NCBI GenBank assembly: GCA_958510875.1
Contig: OY294068.1
Span: 162,042,388 to 162,106,387, forward strand
Length of the DNA: 64,000 nt
From: Endomychus coccineus
Taxonomy: Eukaryota; Arthropoda; Insecta; Coleoptera; Endomychidae
Direction: 5' to 3'
Positions 34,326 through 45,213 of the stretch are shown here, one piece after another (position 1 is the first letter of the stretch; each line of letters opens with the position of its first letter). Both the position numbers and the translations under genes were made by a program. The notes below the pieces were generated by a model. That model made no database searches and was not told the origin of the DNA. It was given only the letters and a program-made list of their open reading frames with translations.

Positions 34326-35945
34326 GTGGGAAAAGCATCTCCAGACTTGCTTAAAAAGACCCTCAAAACTAGGAAGCTGTGTGCTCTTATAACCATAGAT
34401 GTGGAGAACGCATTTAATACGGCCGGATGGAACCTCATAATAGAAGAATTTGAAAAGAGACGACTGCCGCCGTACCTTCTTCGTGTTATAAGAAGTTACT
34501 TTAGCGAAAGAAGCCTGGAAATAGATCAAGGGGAAGAAATGAAAATCAGTGTAGGTGTACCACAGGGCAGCGTACTAGGCCCATTGCTATGGAACATATT
34601 ATATGACGGTGTCTTAAGACTTAGCCTTATGGATGGAGCTTTTACGGTGGCATATGCGGACGACCTCATACTCATTGTAATAGCTAGGACCGAGGAACAG
34701 CTCATGAGAATAGCCAATGATTCATTATCTGAGATCAGTCATTGGATGAAGTATATGAAGTTAAAACTAGCACCAGACAAAACAGAGGCAATGCTAGCCA
34801 TAGGGAAGAAAAGGCATGGACAAGCGGAATTTTTATTGCAAGGACGGGTGATATACCCAAAGGAAAGCATAAAATACCTAGGGATTGTAATAGACAAGAG
34901 CGCAAATTTTAGAAAGCACTCCATATATGTGGCCGATAAAGCAAGTACAGCCGCAACGGCACTTAGTAGAATAATGCCTAGAGTAGGAGGCAGAAGCGAA
35001 TCCAAAAGACGTATCCTAGCATCAGTGGTACATTCAATCATGTTATATGCTGCACCGGTATGGGGAAAGGTGATGCAGGTCGCAAAATATAGGACTATAG
35101 CAGGAAAGGTACAAAGGAAGATGTTGCTGAGGATGACTAGAGGATATAGAACGATATCAACGGAAGCTGCAAGAGTACTTGCCAGAATTATTCCATTCGA
35201 TCTAATGGTAGAGGAAAGAAATGTAGCAATAGGTAAGACGAAACAGGAAAAAAAGGAGATCCACAAAAATACCATTGAAAAGTGGCAAGAAAGATGGCTG
35301 GCCAGTAACAAAGATATATGGCTGCACAAGTTGCTGCCAGATATAACCGCATGGTACAGCCGGACTCATGGTGAAATTGGATATCATCTCACTCAGGCAC
35401 TAACGTCTCACGGAAGCTTCCAAACATATCTTGAAAGAATAGGAAAGGCAGAGGATGACACGTGTTTATACTGTAAAGAAGCTCCGGATGATGCAGAACA
35501 CACGTTGTTTAGATGCATAAGATGGCGACAAACAAGGGAAAGGGTAATGGAAGTAATAGGACATGAACTCAGACCAGATAACCTTATCCATGAAATGCTG
35601 AAAGCAGAGGACAAATGGATAGTAGTCAACGACATGATTAAAGAAGTTATAAAACAGAAAGAAAATGACGAAAGAGAACAACAACTAAGGGGTCATGTGT
35701 GACATGCCAAAGAACATATGTTGAGGTCAAGAAAGACAGGTGTCATCATGTTGTAATGCGAGAGCGGGTCCGTGATGCTATTGGTGAAGTTAGGAGGGGT
35801 TTTAGTAGCTAGATACACTGCATTTCACGTACGGCATTTGGTGCCATTGTACACACAGCGGTGCTAGTCAGTCCTACACTATCCGGTGTGATTGATCCAA
35901 ACACCGGATGTCCGTAAAGGATTTCCCCTCCACTGAAAAAAAAGA
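34326..35945 (+). mobile_element. 5'-truncated R1/LOA-like LINE with intact RT core
   Basis: A single ORF to 35702 (up to 458 aa) starts within the reverse transcriptase at motif A (ALITIDVENAFNTAGW). It continues with GVPQGSVLGPLLWNILYDGV (motif B), VAYADDLILIV (the catalytic Asp pair intact) and KYLGIVID. It ends with a CCHC finger (CLYCKEAPDDAEHTLFRC). Endonuclease, N-terminal RT and first ORF are missing, so it was truncated on insertion. The open frame suggests a fairly recent event. The 3' part ends in an A-run at 35937-35944. It lies about 240 bp downstream of PSMD10. Confidence 0.88.
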
Positions 35946-35959
35946 CTTGCTTATTACGT

Positions 35960-36390
35960 TGATTGAAATTAAATCAACGCTTATTAGTACATGGATCCAT
36001 CACAACACACCAGAGACCAAAGAACAGTCGAAACAGTGGACTTGTCCTGGCGAATCAAGTCGAAAAAGGCCAAAGTGGGTTTATTGGCCAACAAAGTCAT
36101 GGCGACAGTTTTTTTTTGGGATGCACATGGTATCGTAAATATCGATTACCTTATACAGGGCAAATCGATCACCGGCGTATATTATGCAGAGCTATTGGAT
36201 CGATTCGACTCCGATTTGAAGCGAAAACGGCCGCATTTGGCAAAGAAGCTCTTCCACCAGGACAACGCACAGGTGCGCAGTCGAAATGACAAAATTGCAT
36301 GAATTGCGCTACGAATTGGTTCGTCATCCATCATATTCTCCAGATTTGACCCCTACGATTTTTATCTAATTATTTTTTTAAAGATAAATT
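35960..36390 (+). pseudogene. mariner transposase fragment
   Basis: Plus-strand reading gives DQRTVETVDLSWRIKSKKAK, KVMATVFFWDAHGIVNIDYL (first catalytic Asp region) and HQDNAQV (second). SPDLTPYDF follows in another frame near 36335-36365. N-terminus and both TIRs are missing. It is closely related to the mariner at 14262-16724 and shows the sequence that the LINE interrupts there. Confidence 0.82.
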
Positions 36391-37214
36391 CGATATGATC
36401 TAAAACTCGCAGAGCAGTAGATTTCAATCACTTATATCTTATTGATCAATCAATAACTGATATCCCACACTTTTGTTAGCAAATAGGTTTCGGACACGTT
36501 TGCCGGTCAAATGTATGATGGTAGGAACAGAAAATATTTTGAAAATGATCTAGAAACCTCTGATGAAATAATCTACATAACGTATTTCATAACCCTATAT
36601 GTTTCATACTGACACCTGCTGTCAGGTTGACTCTTAATTATTCAAACTATAATATAACCTTGTTTCATACTGACGCTTGCTGTCACATGAACTATCAAAA
36701 TGTACCACAGAATAAAGAGATAAAATAGATTATGACGTCACTTGAATCTTAAAATGATAATTTTGGACACTCCTGCAGGTTAAAAAGATACATGTGATAT
36801 GTATTTAAAACCAGAAAAACACGGTTGTCCTTATGGTGCAATAAAATATCATAATCCCAATTGAAAAAATGAAGATGAATGTTAGAAATACCTCTAAAGT
36901 GCCTTACGCATATACATACGTACACACACAGACATCATGTCAAAATAGTCTAGATCGAGTCAGAGAAGCTCAAAACCGATATAAACTCGAAAGTCCGGAA
37001 AATTTTTTTTGGCGGATTACACCTCTTTAACTACGTATAGTGAGGGAAGTAATAATAATCTACATCGATTCAGAAATGCTCAAAACGATATATACGAGAA
37101 AATCCCGGAAATGTTTTTTGTCTACGTTATAATTTTCTAACTTATTTACTACATATAGTCAGGAAAGTGAAAATATAATTCAATGGTTTCAATTTGTAAA
37201 TTACTGAATACTTA
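36391..37214. repeat. AT-rich spacer with two ~125-bp tandem repeats at 36945-37170
   Basis: 36945-37045 and 37050-37170 are diverged tandem copies. Each has TCTA(G/C)ATCGA, CAGA(G/A)(A/G)(A/T)GCTCAAAAC, a GGAAA(A/T) T-run and an ACTACATATAGTCAGG-like end. Two shorter TTTCATACTGACRC repeats occur at about 36604 and 36665. No gene is seen. Confidence 0.55.
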
Positions 37215-37566
37215 ATAAAGATTCTTGACCCAGTATGAATTATATATAAAAAATTATTGGGAAATGGTCACAATAACACTCTGTTTTAAAATTTTTTGTC
37301 TTTACGTACGTTTCGGTCTCACGACCATCATCAGAAGTCTCACTATGTAAAAAGAAAGGGGTTTATTAAAACTAACTATATCACAAGCGTCCAAATCGCA
37401 CAAATTTAATTTCAATCAAAAGAGCCCACGCCGTCGAAACGAACCGAGCCACGAATAATCGAAATTGTATCGTCAGTATTGACCGAAACGTACGTAAAGA
37501 CAAAAAATTTTAAAACAGAGTGTTATTGTGACCTATTTCCCAAGAATTTTTTATATATAATTACTG
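37215..37566. mobile_element. Penelope-like terminal-repeat pair without coding region (PLE 2)
   Basis: 37215-37350 and, inverted, 37480-37566 are the Penelope terminal repeat seen in elements 1 and 3. The first contains a hammerhead core on the minus strand; the second is truncated within it. Only about 130 bp separate them and no RT is present. This is a MITE-like relic or a deleted copy. Confidence 0.75.
37298..37340 (-). ncRNA. Hammerhead ribozyme motif, weakened stem I
   Basis: The minus strand reads CTGATGA, TGGTCGTGAGACC, GAAACGTACGTAAAGAC. The catalytic core and stem II are intact. Stem I has AGACTT against AAGAC, which leaves only three contiguous pairs, so self-cleavage is probably impaired. 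Confidence 0.6.
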
Positions 37567-40090
37567 AAGACTTGAAGATCTTATCAGATTTTATACCTTT
37601 CACATGCAAACTTTTTTTACTTGTTTATTATGATTATTAAAAATAATAATAATAATACATAACAGGTATTTTACAAGCGCATTAATTTTTTTACCCAACA
37701 GCAATTGGTATTAATTAAACATAAATCAATTGAAATTAAAATCGGGTGAGCGTGGTGATCACGAAATAGTAGAAATTTGAATGTGGTTTTACATTCAATC
37801 CAAAATGTGGTGGAGCATCATCAAGCTGCATCCATATACTTGACGAACAACCAGTGGCAAATCGTTAAGTAAATGAAAAATATCATTTTGCAATAAGTTT
37901 AAAAGTGTCGCGAAATTTGTTGGTAGAAACACTGGTCCTGGTAGAAAGTGATCCACAATTACTGGCCAAACATTTAGTTTGAAAGTAAATTGATGATGAC
38001 TCTCGACAATTGCACATGGATTGATGGGGCCTCGACGGTAAATAGTATTTTTCCTACAAATTCTGCATCTTTATTCCTTTCTTCGTCTTTGAACAAAATC
38101 GTGAGTGATAAGTGTTTGCACCCATCATTGATTAACATGTTAATCAATGCACCCATTGACCATATAGCAAGGATGCAAGAGGTGACTTTTTAATGATCTG
38201 TGCAGTTTCATGTGGTTTGCGTTTCCTGTTTGTTGAACAATAAACCTTGTACTGGTCCTTGCATTTTCGCTATTTATTTAAAGATTTGCTAGGGTTGATT
38301 ATCATCATTGCTTCTATAATAATAATAACTTTGAGAATATTATTAATCATAAGAAGTATCTCTACCAAATGTCAAACTGATATATGAAAAATTGACAAAT
38401 AATCGCGAGAAATTAAGGGAAATATGTTTGTAAATAGATAAGTTGTGCTAAATCGTCTTATTATATAGCCAAAAACACGCTGTGAACGGTGTAACTTCTT
38501 TTTTTGTTACACCCTGTATATGTAAACGCTACCATCAATTTTCTAAAAAATATGACGCGTATTTCAAACCGAACTAGCGATTTACATTATACATACTAAC
38601 ATGTATTTCGTAAAAGTCATTGACCAATTGGAATATTGATTAAAATCATATTGTCTTCAGAGGCGCTCCCTATCGGTTACGAAGGTGTACGAGTTTTCCC
38701 CTTACCGCCGCGACGCCTGAAAATCGACGTACTACCCTACAAGTAGTATTCGTTATCATGTTAAATGTACGTTGTTTTTTGTTGAATACAGCTTAGACGA
38801 TGTATTTTTTAAGTATGTTAGTGGAACATATAACGTAACTCACGCGTATTTTAGTGCAATTTTTTAATTCTGGTGAAAATGTAATAAAATTTAATGTGCA
38901 GCTCAGGTGAATAATAATTTTATTCAATTATTTAGTTGTTTATGCTGGAAATTGTCGTGTAAAAGTAGTCCTAAATAAGTAATGTGTTCTTATGCTTGCG
39001 TAAATATAACGGAATTATTATTTTTGTAGGTTTCCTTGTATCAATTGCACATAAATTCCTCAAAGTGTTGACAAGTGTCTAATAATATCGTTATATCTAG
39101 TTTTACGATGCTCCTGAGGTCATTTTGCTACATGGGTGATTACATGAAATAGGTCAAAAATGAATAAATAGAATAAATTGACCAGTAGTAGAATCAATCA
39201 TAAAAGTTGGTGATGGACTGCTAAAAGGGTATCCAACATATTAAAATTATGAGTATTTATTTGTAGATAAACATTTAGATTTATTGTTTCGGTTCCTTAT
39301 TCATAATTACAAGAGAAAATAAGTAATTGTAATGTATCGAATTAACCATTGCATTTTGATCTGACGTATTTTCAAAACAACATAATACTAAAATGAGTAT
39401 TTAGACATCTCCAGAAATGAAATTTGGAGAAGTCATTTTAAATCAAAATCGAAGTAGAATTTTTGATGTTTCTATAAATTTTATGACTAAATCAAATGTT
39501 TTTTGCTAACGTATGTGTGCTTTTTGTATCATTATGAAGTTTTGGATATTATCAAGTACCTTACATTACCATTTCATTTACAATGATCAAGTTATCTGTA
39601 ACTGATGGCAATTTTGATCGAATGCTTGTCTACAAATTTACTAGTATTAGCCTTGGCCAAATATCACAAAAATTCTTACAAAGATCTTTCATAATTTTAC
39701 GATTGTCTCGGACTATTCCTTTTTGGGAAGGAATTATATATCACATATTTTGATGGATTATATGTGGATTATTTGCTAGATAGTACATTTGGACTTGGAA
39801 TTATGATGTAGACTATTTCCTCAAAGTAATTTTGACCTGATAAAATAGAGGCTTCAGTTTCAACTTTGAAACCATCAATAGGAAACGAATTAAGGCGATA
39901 ATCTTGCACTATGGTAATTATCGCTTCGATTTCTCATAAGAAGGACCATTCATACTGAATATGTTTGAACTAGTTTGACAATTATGTTTATTTTAACGAC
40001 GCGTTTCTACAGCAAATGTTTGCACCCGCAAAGGTACGTCAATCCTCACTGAGAACGTCAAATAAAGAATGTAAACAAGCTTTGAAAATA
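37567..40090. other. AT-rich intergenic region
   Basis: I see no coding exon, tRNA or intact transposon here. Remarks: a GTTACACCCTGTATATG phrase near 38505 resembles DNA-transposon ends, and a short GC-richer patch lies at 38680-38750. Neither is sufficient for a call. Confidence 0.35.
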
Positions 40091-40178
40091 TTTTGTTAAG
40101 TAAAAAGGTCTTCAGAAAATAGTGTTCCTAAGGGAAATTAGGAACACTATTTTCTGAAGACCTATTTACTTAACAAAA
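40091..40178. repeat. 41-bp perfect-type hairpin with 6-nt loop
   Basis: Left arm 40091-40131 (from TTTTGTTAAGTAAAAAGG to ATAGTGTTCCTAA) and right arm 40138-40178 pair along their full length with one mismatch, around the loop GGGAAA. There is no coding content. It could be a foldback insertion, a template-switch palindrome or a hairpin RNA precursor. Confidence 0.85.
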
Positions 40179-40232
40179 TTTTTCCCTCTGGCATTAGCAA
40201 ATTGACGGATAATGTTCTGCAAATTTACTAGG

Positions 40233-40421
40233 ATGTTACCTACGATTATTTGCTCGATCGGAGGAGTTTGTGGGTGCTCGTTAGCTTTCCAGCATGTTTA
40301 TACAGTGCAAGTAAGGATGGAACAAACAACATTTAAAAAAGAAGTGAACTGGTCTTTACTTGCTGGAATACCTGAATACTATACTGCTGTAGAAAAATTC
40401 CAAAATAAACTTTTATTATAA
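40233..40421 (+). CDS. Possible micro-ORF with one membrane helix, 62 aa
   Basis: An open frame from ATG 40233 (in-frame ATG also at 40212) to the stop at 40419-40421. It has a hydrophobic segment (TIICSIGGVCGCSLAF) near the N-terminus and a charged or polar tail ending EKFQNKLLL. A splice-acceptor-like TTTACTAG precedes ATG 40233, and AATAAA-like repeats follow within 60 bases. I recognise no family. A chance ORF of this length is possible in this region, so the call is tentative. Confidence 0.3.
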   Translation: MLPTIICSIGGVCGCSLAFQHVYTVQVRMEQTTFKKEVNWSLLAGIPEYYTAVEKFQNKLLL

Positions 40422-41705
40422 AAATATTAGTGTGGGTTCACCTGAACCTGAAATTAAAATAAAATAAAAATAGTACTATCAAATTAATTACCAATTTTTG
40501 GACGGTAACTATACATTGCATACCTACTTTTGGATTATAAAAAGGTTTAGTAGCTTGCTGAAGGTGCTACGTTTGTGAATAAGCCTTTTGGTCTATAAAC
40601 GAATCGTGTGTAATCTTCCCATTTTCATACAAATGCTCAATTAGTTATTAAATCATAATATACTCATCTAATTGTTTATGTATTATATAAAAACAAAACA
40701 TTACAACATTCTCAAATAGCAGTCGATTGGACACGTTATCATCTAAAGCTAGCATTAGGTAGTTAAAGGTAAGTGCCGCATGTCTGCAGCCTTTTCAACT
40801 TTATTACTCAAACCTTTGTTACATTCAGCATCTGAAAACTTGATAATGAATTCAATTATTATGAATGTTACAAGCCTTTCAAAGACGGCAAAATAATCAT
40901 CCAAGGTAAAGATTTTGGAATAAGTATTATCAGCAACAGTATGCTAGTTTTGGAATTTTGATGCATGATGTTTGATTTTATTTCAAGAGGTTACTACTAT
41001 TAGGTTCATATACTGTGACTAAGAGAAAATTCTCTTAAAATTGTATTCTTATATAACTCATAAGACCTCGGGTTATTACGCCTTACATTTCCAAAATTTG
41101 TATATAACTGAATGAAGTAAACCAAACCACCCTTATAATCAATTATACCCCATACTCCTATTAGTTTGAAAACAAAGGAAGCGCAATATGAGCAGCAAAG
41201 GACACATATATTTATTTGGACACTGTTTGTATATAACTTGGACTGATATGGATAGTGATTTAGTTGTGTTTACGTTTAATGTGGTGACTTAATCGTGACT
41301 AAAATCGGAGAGAGAACAAAAGTTGTAATGAACATTGTGAGTGTAAATGAACATAATCGAATTCTCACAATAAATAATTCAATGCTAATAAACAGTCCTT
41401 ATAACACTTTTCCCAAAACTCAAGAATAAGAATTATGGGACTTCTAAGTTGTTTTTCTTTCATCAATTCTGTATATAACTTTTTTGCTACTATACCGATT
41501 GTCTTCAAATTTGGTACAGTTATCACTGATAATCTTTTGTATTCTTGGACCAAATTTGACGTGAATCTCTCAACACCAAAGGACCTGCCCTTGACCTTCA
41601 CATATTGACCCATAACATTATACTCAATTATTTTCAATTTTGAGAACTTACAAATTTTTCCAAATAAAGTACTTTTGTTCTATCACGGTAAAATGATCTG
41701 TTAGT
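40422..41705. other. Intergenic region, no supported gene
   Basis: AT-rich. A minus-strand open stretch at 41365-41637 (from MKIIEYNVMGQYVKVKG) has no recognised family and no splice context. I leave it uncalled. Confidence 0.3.
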
Positions 41706-42108
41706 AGGTATGGCGGCGATTGAGGGAGAGTCTTATCAGATGTCGGTAAGCATTGTCACTGTATTACCAGCCGTGAGATCACTGTATCACCGGGTCCGAG
41801 ACACGTGTTTCAACATTCCGACACGTATCTGAAGGTTGAAACACGAGTCAGAATGTTGGAACACGTAATTCAATCCAAAGTATGCGTGCCACAATAAGTG
41901 TATGGATGTTGAAACACGTGTTTAAATGTTGAAACACTTGTCAAACATGTGTCTGAATTTTGAAACACGTGTCTGAATGTTGAAACACGTGTCTGAATGT
42001 TGAAACACGTGTATCGCGCCTGTTAATATAGTGACCTCACGGCAGGTAATACAATGACAATGGTTACCGTCATCTGATAAGACTGTCTGCCCAATCGCTG
42101 CCATACCT
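41706..42108. mobile_element. MITE with internal E-box minisatellite
   Basis: The roughly 90-bp inverted ends start AGGTATGGCGGCGATTG and end CAATCGCTGCCATACCT. Between about 41800 and 42015 lies a minisatellite of a 20-bp unit (GAATGTTGAAACACGTGTCT). Its core, ACACGTGT, is palindromic and contains the E-box CACGTG. Several units are perfect and others degenerate. No transposase is present. Confidence 0.82.
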
Positions 42109-43439
42109 ATTTCTGTTTTTGTGGAATTTGTTAAACAAAGAATTTTATTCGATGAGATAATCTGTTGATAATAAATTGATAATTAAAAATTAACAGCAAT
42201 TGAATACATAATATTCATGACGTTTTAATGTGATGTCCTTCCTGTCTAATACATAAATTCATCCTTTTTAGAAAATTCGAATGAACTACCTACCTCCTAT
42301 CAGTTATCAATAACGTCTTGCCTCAGTTCATAGTCAAGTAGTAGAATCCTAGAATCCTGAATACAAGAGTTTTGGGATAACCCCATAAAATACATCTATC
42401 CATATCTCTCTCAGGCAAAGTTTACGAATCATCTCACCACTATTCACTATCCTCGAAAACATCTCTCTTTATCGTGATAGAATATTTACAAAAAAATTAG
42501 GCTCATTCTTAGGCTCATTCTTTGAAGAACAAAGGCAGTATAGTTCCTTTGACGTGAAGCTTTTATGTCAAATTTGGACCCAAAATTGCAAAAATTCCAA
42601 AATCGGGCTACTATCAAAAAAGTTATGAAAAAAATTAATTTACGAAAACGAACATTGAAGCCCCATGCAACTACATTATCTTTGAGACTTCGAAATAATT
42701 TCACTACTTGAAGTTTTTCCTCATAATTTATGTATAAACCGATTTTCTCAAGTAACCGAAGACAAATAATCTCAAATACACTATTGACGTAACAAGATTT
42801 TTGACTGGTATATCTTAATCTAGAATGATGACCTTGATTTATTTATTAGTGTGAAGACATAATTAAAAATGATCTAAGTACTCATACTGAATGGTCTCTA
42901 AACAGCTTTTTTGTTTCAACTTCCGTCAACAGTTTGATGATAGATTCAGTTCTATATTTTATTACATCAAAACGGTATGGTATAAATTTATTGAATTCTT
43001 CGTGATGTACATATTTGTCATCAGGCTATTCGTGACATGCTCCTTTTACATATTCAAGTGGAGGAGAAGGCCATGTTCAGTGCTTTTAGGCAGCAGAAAT
43101 CAAAGAAAGATTACCAATTTAAAAATTATCAAAGAATTACGAAGTCAGATACAACAAAAACTAAACTTTGGAGTGAGTATACTACCAAACACGGCACATT
43201 ATCAGATAGTCCTTTAGGAGTATTTTTTGGAACGAACTAATTACTAATGAAGTAGGATGTGGTATTCCCACAATTAGGCAAAGTACAAATGTTCTGGGGG
43301 TAGAAAAGGATTTAATTTAAAAATGCTAAAGAGTGGAATATCCCAAATCTAATTTGTCATTGAGTTGATTATTTGGAGGGTTCTTTTGCTTAAAATATTT
43401 TATTTAGTTATTTCGTAGTTGAATGTAATAAAAATAGAT
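42109..43439. other. Intergenic region, no supported gene
   Basis: AT-rich. Overlapping short plus-strand frames at 42891-43240 lack family resemblance and codon structure that I could defend. Confidence 0.3.
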
Positions 43440-44560
43440 TTTTAATCCGAGGAAAAGTACAAATCTAATTGATCGTTTAAAATTTTATTATCATTATTTT
43501 TAATACCTAAATTTCTATTGAATCTAGTGTTTAATTTAAAACCTCTACTTTGGTTATGTAAAATTTTAACTTCATCTAAATTTGGAAAAGTGTGCCCTGT
43601 TTCTAAAAAATGGTTAGATAAAAATGAATTTGTTTTATTAAGTCTAAAAGAATGAAAATGTTCCTTATAACTAATTTCTATATTACGACTAGACTAGACT
43701 AGACTAGAACAATTTATATCAGATTGTGTTGCGATAAAATGTAATTCTTTCACTTACGTTACCAAGAGATGTGAGGGAAACGTATTTTGATGAAGAATTA
43801 GAATTTTGTAAAAGGATAGATACTTGAGTAAGTTTTCTTTTTTTCTGTCAATTAATTTGGATATAATTTGAGGTTGAAAATCATTGTTAATGGCTGTAAT
43901 CTTGATTACATTCAATTCTTCATTCAGGTTTTCAGGAGAAAGAGGGAGTGAAAAGGCTTATGTATCAATGAGTTGTATGCTATTAAGTTGTGACTACGGG
44001 GCTAAAATATGAATTGGCAATAGTTGTATCTGTGAATGTAAGTTTACTATAAATTTTGAAAACAATGTAATTATTATGGTGCATGAGGGTAAGGTCTAGA
44101 AAATTTATTTTATTGCCTTTCGCAGTTTCTAAAGTGAACTTAATGTTAGGATGGATATTATTAATGAAAGATAAGAAAACATTCAATTGTCGTGATGTAC
44201 CTTTGAAGGAGGATAAAACATCAACTACATATCTAAGCCAGCAATGAATATGTTTTTTAGCTAGAGAGGAACTCATAACAGTTTCTTCAATGTAAGACAT
44301 GAAAATATCTGCTAAAAGAGGACTGAATGGGGATTCCATAGCTAAATCCATTATTTTGTGTGAAAAACACGTTATTAAATTGACAATAATTTTGGCTAAG
44401 GCAAATATCAAAAGCTTGTTCTATCTCGGATTTTAATACGGGATTTGTAAGTGATTTTTCCAGAATTTTTGATATTAAAATTTTACCTTCCTTAGGGGAA
44501 TATTTGAAAATATATTTATATATATTTATGGACTTTGAAAGTTCCAATGCGTTTTTTTAC
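43440..44560 (-). pseudogene. Second Penelope-like element family, RT and C-terminal region
   Basis: Minus-strand reading: AMESPFSPLLADIFMSYIEE (RT), HCWLRYVVDVLSSFKG, then IKFTLETAKGNKINFLDLTL. Near 43700-43480 comes a region reading HFLETGHTFPNLDEVKILHN, as in Penelope-type GIY-YIG proteins. The catalytic YVDD is YVVD here, so the first Asp is lost. The frame is broken in the middle. A short CTAGA repeat (GACTAGACTAGACTAGA) occurs at 43690. The sequence differs clearly from elements 1 and 3. Confidence 0.75.
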
Positions 44561-45213
44561 TGCATACTTAGGTTGAAGTTACTTATATTTTTTAAAATTG
44601 AATTTAATTTTACTGCTAGATTTGTTTCTATAATATATGTGATAAGAACAAAGTGTTTTATTTTATTATATCAATATATATGTTAGCAAGTCAATTTGTC
44701 CGAATCAATTAGAAAAATTTGAGCAACTCTGCAAATAATATATTTAATGACCAATAAGATCTATGAAACGCCAGTCTATTCGCACTCATTTACAAGAATA
44801 TTTAGAATATTTGTACGTAAATAGATACAATATTTCAAAGTAACAATTAAGAAATGTTTGTGAATTTTTTTGCGAAGTTATATTAGAGATACACGAAGCC
44901 ATTAACCCACAATTTTAAATTAAAAACTTGTGGCGTGACGTACAATTACCTATCTTATAAGTAAGGTATGAATATGACAAAGGTACCATGATAAACCCCT
45001 CTTTAACTTAGCCCATTATGTGGGGTTAGTAGATTCCAAAATAATAACCGGTCAAACCAACGATACGGAATTACTCAATCTCCATACCATCCGAGCTTGA
45101 GCGATGATATAACTTACCCTTATTCAAAATGAACGATTATTTTCATTTCTAAGTATAGCCATTATTTTAACGCATTTATCGCTTGCCAGTAAACCTGCCT
45201 TTAGCAATTCAAC
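44561..45213. other. 5' flank of the large plus-strand gene
   Basis: Upstream of the ATG at 45214. No core-promoter motif is convincing. A GC-richer patch at 45030-45120 may belong to the promoter. Confidence 0.3.

Noticed and set aside
34739..35329. 196-aa minus-strand open frame
   Set aside because: Antisense to the LINE reverse transcriptase at 34326-35702; no independent family resemblance.
41365..41637. 90-aa minus-strand open frame as a gene
   Set aside because: No splice context, family or promoter; looks like repeat-derived sequence.
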